In this document: positions 60,522 through 64,000 of the stretch, one piece after another
Layout of the letters: each line of letters starts with the position of its first letter
How positions within the stretch are numbered: the stretch's first letter is position 1
NCBI GenBank assembly: GCA_029718625.1
Contig: JAINUF010000027.1
Coordinates: 294,676 to 358,675 of the forward strand
Direction: 5' to 3'
DNA length: 64,000 nucleotides
Origin: Synaphobranchus kaupii
Lineage: Eukaryota; Chordata; Actinopteri; Anguilliformes; Synaphobranchidae
The notes under the pieces: generated by a model
The model's input: the letters and a program-made list of their open reading frames with translations, nothing else
What the model was told of the DNA's origin: nothing
Databases searched by the model: none
Translations under genes and position numbers: made by a program

Positions 60522-60642
60522 GCTCACGGCCATATCACACTGAAAATGCCCGAACTCGTCTGATCTCGGAAGCCAAGCAGTGTAGGGCTTTCGTTAGTAC
60601 TTGGATGGGAGACCGCCAGGGAATACTAGGTGCTGTAAGCAT
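60522..60642 (+). rRNA. 5S rRNA, type A (U41), degraded copy
   Basis: C14T, an inserted base with a local change at about 68-71 (gggctttcgttag) and T96A. These hit the intermediate element and the end of box C, so this copy is a likely pseudogene. Confidence 0.88.
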
Positions 60643-60883
60643 TTTTAAAAGTTTTGTTTTCCGTTTTCGCACGCGATGGGGCTGTTCGCCGAGGTAAAAG
60701 GTGGAAACTATCACTGTATTATTCACAATGATGATAATTAAACGTCTTCGTATCCTAATTATGCAGTCGATAATATTCACTCTCGTAATTTTGCTCCTTT
60801 GACCGCGTTGATAAGCAAAATTAAACGGAACCGGCGGTTGACGTTTAGAAACAATTTAACCCGGGTCAGCTCAGGGCAACTTC

Positions 60884-61003
60884 GCTCACGGCCATACCAC
60901 ACTGAAAGAGCCCGAACTCGTCCGATCTCGGAAGCCAAACAGTGTAGGGCCTGGTTAGTACTTGGATGGGAGACCGCCTGGGAATACTAGGTGCTGTAAG
61001 CAT
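60884..61003 (+). rRNA. 5S rRNA, type B (U41)
   Basis: Type-B consensus. Confidence 0.96.
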
Positions 61004-61300
61004 TTTTAAAAGTTTTGTTTTCCGTTTTCGCACGCGATGGGGCTGTTCGCCGAGGTAAAAGGTGGAAACTATCACTGTATTATTCACAATGATGATAATT
61101 AAACGTATCCTAATTATGCAGTCGATAATATGCACTCTCGTAATTGTGCTCCTTTGACCGCGTTGATAAACAGAATTAAGCGGAACCGGCGTTTGAAATT
61201 TAGAAACAATTTAACCCGGGTCAGCTCATTTCACCTTTGCTCACGGCCATCCCACACTGAAAAGGCCCGAACCCGAGCTGTATTGTGATAGCGCATTTTC

Positions 61301-61438
61301 AAAACTCAAGTGTCATCGATTGCAGTGCGCATTAGGTGTAAACGACAATTCGGCAGCTCAGAGCACCTGTCCTCAAGCGATCCGCTAGCCTCAGCCTTTC
61401 AGTAGCTTGGATGACAGGCTCACGCCACCGCGCCCAGC
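61301..61438 (-). ncRNA. SRP RNA Alu-domain-like gene (U41)
   Basis: Matches the U2 copy, with AATACAA upstream. Confidence 0.65.
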
Positions 61439-62104
61439 GAAAGCCGAATGGCATTGTATTGCTTTTCTAGAAAGCAGTGTTGTGACGTCAAATAGGCATC
61501 AGTCTGATTCTCTGCGCAACGTTCCCTAGAGTGGTAGGCTATAAATAGGCAGAGGAAACAAGGTCAACAAGAAAACAGCAAACATTAGGTCAATCGTTAG
61601 CCGACAGCAACGTGAAGTGAAATAAAAATAATAATAACGGGAGATTTTGCAAAAACAAAGCAGAAACTAAATAAGCCCCTCTTCAGTCTGACCGAAGCTA
61701 AACGAAAATCGAAATAAAAATAGAAAAGTAAGTAAAAGCAAACCTACTTAAAATTCAAAGTTATTCTGACAGGTTCGTTAATTTAGCTAAAACAGCAGCC
61801 AATCTATGCCTATAAATGAACATTTTGTTGTTAATATGAGTTCTGTAACTTATTAAATTGAGTTTGCAGGAAAAGATCATTCTGAATAGAAACCGCTTCA
61901 CGTGCCTTTACGCATGAATCCAAACACACATAGATTTTGATTGTACCAAAGAACAAATTCAGATAAGGAAAATGACTAATTATGCAGTCGACAATATGCA
62001 CTCTCGTAATTGTGCTCATTTGACCGCGTTGATAAGCAAAATAAAGCGGAACCGGCGGTTGAAGTTTAGAAATAATTTAACCCGGGTCAGCTCCGGTCAC
62101 CTTC

Positions 62105-62224
62105 GCTCACGGCCATACCACACTGAAAATGCCCGAACTCGTCTGATCTCGGAAGCCAAGCAGTGTAGGGCTTGGTTAGTACTTGGATGGGAGACCGCCT
62201 GGGAATACTAGGTGCTGTAAGCAT
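62105..62224 (+). rRNA. 5S rRNA, type A (U42)
   Basis: Type-A consensus. Confidence 0.96.
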
Positions 62225-62465
62225 TTTTAAAAGTTTTGTTTTCCGTTTTCGCACGCGATGGGGCTGTTCGCCGAGGTAAAAGGTGGAAACTATCACTGTA
62301 TTATTCACAATGATGATAATTAAACGTCTTCGTATCCTAATTATGCAGTCGATAATATTCACTCTCGTAATTTTGCTCCTTTGACCGCGTTGATAAGCAA
62401 AATTAAACGGAACCGGCGGTTGACGTTTAGAAACAATTTAACCCGGGTCAGCTCAGGGCAACTTC

Positions 62466-62585
62466 GCTCACGGCCATACCACACTGAAAGAGCCCGAACT
62501 CGTCCGATCTCGGAAGCCAAACAGTGTAGGGCCTGGTTAGTACTTGGATGGGAGACCGCCTGGGAATACTAGGTGCTGTAAGCAT
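62466..62585 (+). rRNA. 5S rRNA, type B (U42)
   Basis: Type-B consensus. Confidence 0.96.
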
Positions 62586-62882
62586 TTTTAAAAGTTTTGT
62601 TTTCCGTTTTCGCACGCGATGGGGCTGTTCGCCGAGGTAAAAGGTGGAAACTATCACTGTATTATTCACAATGATGATAATTAAACGTATCCTAATTATG
62701 CAGTCGATAATATGCACTCTCGTAATTGTGCTCCTTTGACCGCGTTGATAAACAGAATTAAGCGGAACCGGCGTTTGAAATTTAGAAACAATTTAACCCG
62801 GGTCAGCTCATTTCACCTTTGCTCACGGCCATCCCACACTGAAAAGGCCCGAACCCGAGCTGTATTGTGATAGCGCATTTTC

Positions 62883-63020
62883 AAAACTCAAGTGTCATCG
62901 ATTGCAGTGCGCATTAGGTGTAAACGACAATTCGGCAGCTCAGAGCACCTGTCCTCAAGCGATCCGCTAGCCTCAGCCTTTCAGTAGCTTGGATGACAGG
63001 CTCACGCCACCGCGCCCAGC
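62883..63020 (-). ncRNA. SRP RNA Alu-domain-like gene (U42)
   Basis: Matches the U2 copy. Confidence 0.65.
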
Positions 63021-63686
63021 GAAAGCCGAATGGCATTTTATTGCTTTTCTAGAAAGCAGTGTTGTGACGTCAAATAGGCATCAGTCTGATTCTCTGCGCA
63101 ACGTTCCCTAGAGTGGTAGGCTATAAATAGGCAGAGGAAACAAGGTCAACAAGAAAACAGCAAACATTAGGTCAATCGTTAGCCGACAGCAACGTGAAGT
63201 GAAATAAAAATAATAATAACGGGAGATTTTGCAAAAACAAAGCAGAAACTAAATAAGCCCCTCTTCAGTCTGACCGAAGCTAAACGAAAATAGAAATAAA
63301 AATAGAAAAGTAAGTAAAAGCAAACCTACTTAAAATTCAAAGTTATTCTGACAGGTTCGTTAATTTAGCTAAACCAGCAGCCAATCTATGCCTATAAATG
63401 AACATTTTGTTGTTAATATGAGTTCTGTAACTTATTAAATTGAGTTTGCAGGAAAAGATCATTCTGAATAGAAACCGCTTCACGTGCCTTTACGCATGAA
63501 TCCAAACACACATAGATTTTGATTGTACCAAAGAACAAATTCAGATAAGGAAAATGACTAATTATGCAGTCGACAATATGCACTCTCGTAATTGTGCTCA
63601 TTTGACCGCGTTGATAAGCAAAATAAAGCGGAACCGGCGGTTGAAGTTTAGAAATAATTTAACCCGGGTCAGCTCCGGTCACCTTC

Positions 63687-63806
63687 GCTCACGGCCATAC
63701 CACACTGAAAATGCCCGAACTCGTCTGATCTCGGAAGCCAAGCAGTGTAGGGCTTGGTTAGTACTTGGATGGGAGACCGCCTGGGAATACTAGGTGCTGT
63801 AAGCAT
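63687..63806 (+). rRNA. 5S rRNA, type A (U43, short unit cut by window edge)
   Basis: Type-A consensus. The downstream spacer leads straight into the stub module, so the unit is short; the window ends about 40 bp before the stub. Confidence 0.96.
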
Positions 63807-64000
63807 TTTTAAAAGTTTTGTTTTCCGTTTTCGCACGCGATGGGGCTGTTCGCCGAGGTAAAAGGTGGAAACTATCACTGTATTATTCACAATGATGATA
63901 ATTAAACGTATCCTAATTATGCAGTCGATAATATGCACTCTCGTAATTGTGCTCCTTTGACCGCGTTGATAAACAGAATTAAGCGGAACCGGCGTTTGAA

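Larger units (their letters stand above)
1..64000 (+). repeat. Tandem 5S rDNA array, 42 complete units plus two partial units
   Basis: The window is one direct tandem array with no unique flank at either end. Unit starts, taken at the atg/att just before ctaattatgcag, are: 1045, 2627, 4209, 5791, 7373, 8955, 10537, 12118, 13704, 15287, 16870, 18452, 20035, 21623, 23207, 24789, 26371, 27953(S), 29175, 30757, 32339, 33921(S), 35143, 36725, 38307(S), 39529, 41112(S), 42334(S), 43555(S), 44776, 46358(S), 47579(S), 48800, 50383(S), 51604(S), 52825, 54422, 56004, 57586, 59168(S), 60389, 61972, 63554(S, partial). S marks short units of 1221-1222 bp; the others are about 1582 bp. In a long unit starting at s, 5S-A is at s+133, 5S-B at s+494, the 5S stub at s+849, and the SRP-like gene on the minus strand runs from s+1048 down to s+911. 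In a short unit 5S-B is missing and everything after 5S-A moves left by 361 bp. Multi-unit homogeneity indicates concerted evolution. Confidence 0.97.

Noticed and set aside
1..64000. CRISPR array or bacterial repeat
   Set aside because: The repeat unit is over 1.2 kb, it contains metazoan 5S rRNA, and there are no variable spacers.

Overview
The whole 64 kb window is one head-to-tail tandem array of 5S ribosomal RNA genes from an animal nuclear genome. I see no protein-coding gene. The 5S sequence is plainly metazoan: it has the conserved TACTTGGATGGGAGACCGCC segment and the TCGGAAGCCAAGCAG segment. I cannot name the species. The 5S and the SRP-like gene look more vertebrate/deuterostome-like than fly-like, but that is only an impression from remembered sequences.

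The array holds 42 complete units and two partial ones. I number the units by the conserved ctaattatgcag block at the left edge of the type-A 5S module: U1 starts at 1045, U43 at 63554, and U0 is the fragment at the left end. A long unit (about 1582 bp, 31 complete copies) contains a type-A 5S gene, a type-B 5S gene 361 bp later, and a 37-nt 5' stub of a third 5S gene 355 bp after that. An insert of about 700 bp then follows before the next unit. A short unit (1221-1222 bp, 11 complete copies plus the unit at the right end) is the same but lacks one 361-bp 5S module. All units left of about 28 kb are long. Short units appear only from 27953 onward.

The insert is the most interesting part. On the minus strand, tail-to-tail with the 5S stub, each insert carries a sequence clearly related to the 5' (Alu) domain of the signal recognition particle RNA (7SL). 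It starts with a GCTGGGCGCGGTGGCG-type 5' end and contains a GGATCGCTTGAG segment. It reaches a T4 tract after about 138 nt and lacks a recognisable S domain. A perfect TGACGTCA (CRE/ATF) site lies 45-52 bp upstream of its 5' end, and an A/T-rich TATA-like stretch lies at about -16 to -22. This matches the layout of vertebrate 7SL promoters. A TATAAATA box pointing the other way lies about 50 bp beyond the CRE, followed by a GTAAGT and a TTTGCAG splice-like pair 142 nt apart, so the insert looks like a divergent promoter.

The array has a visible recombination history. It shows higher-order repeats of 3 units (4746 bp), 5 units (about 7.9 kb), 4 units (5968 bp) and 3 units of short-short-long form (4024-4025 bp). 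There is also a hybrid B/A 5S gene, a 15-bp duplication, and point variants shared by distant units. Between about 11.1 and 22.2 kb, many private single-base insertions and deletions suggest weaker assembly consensus there.
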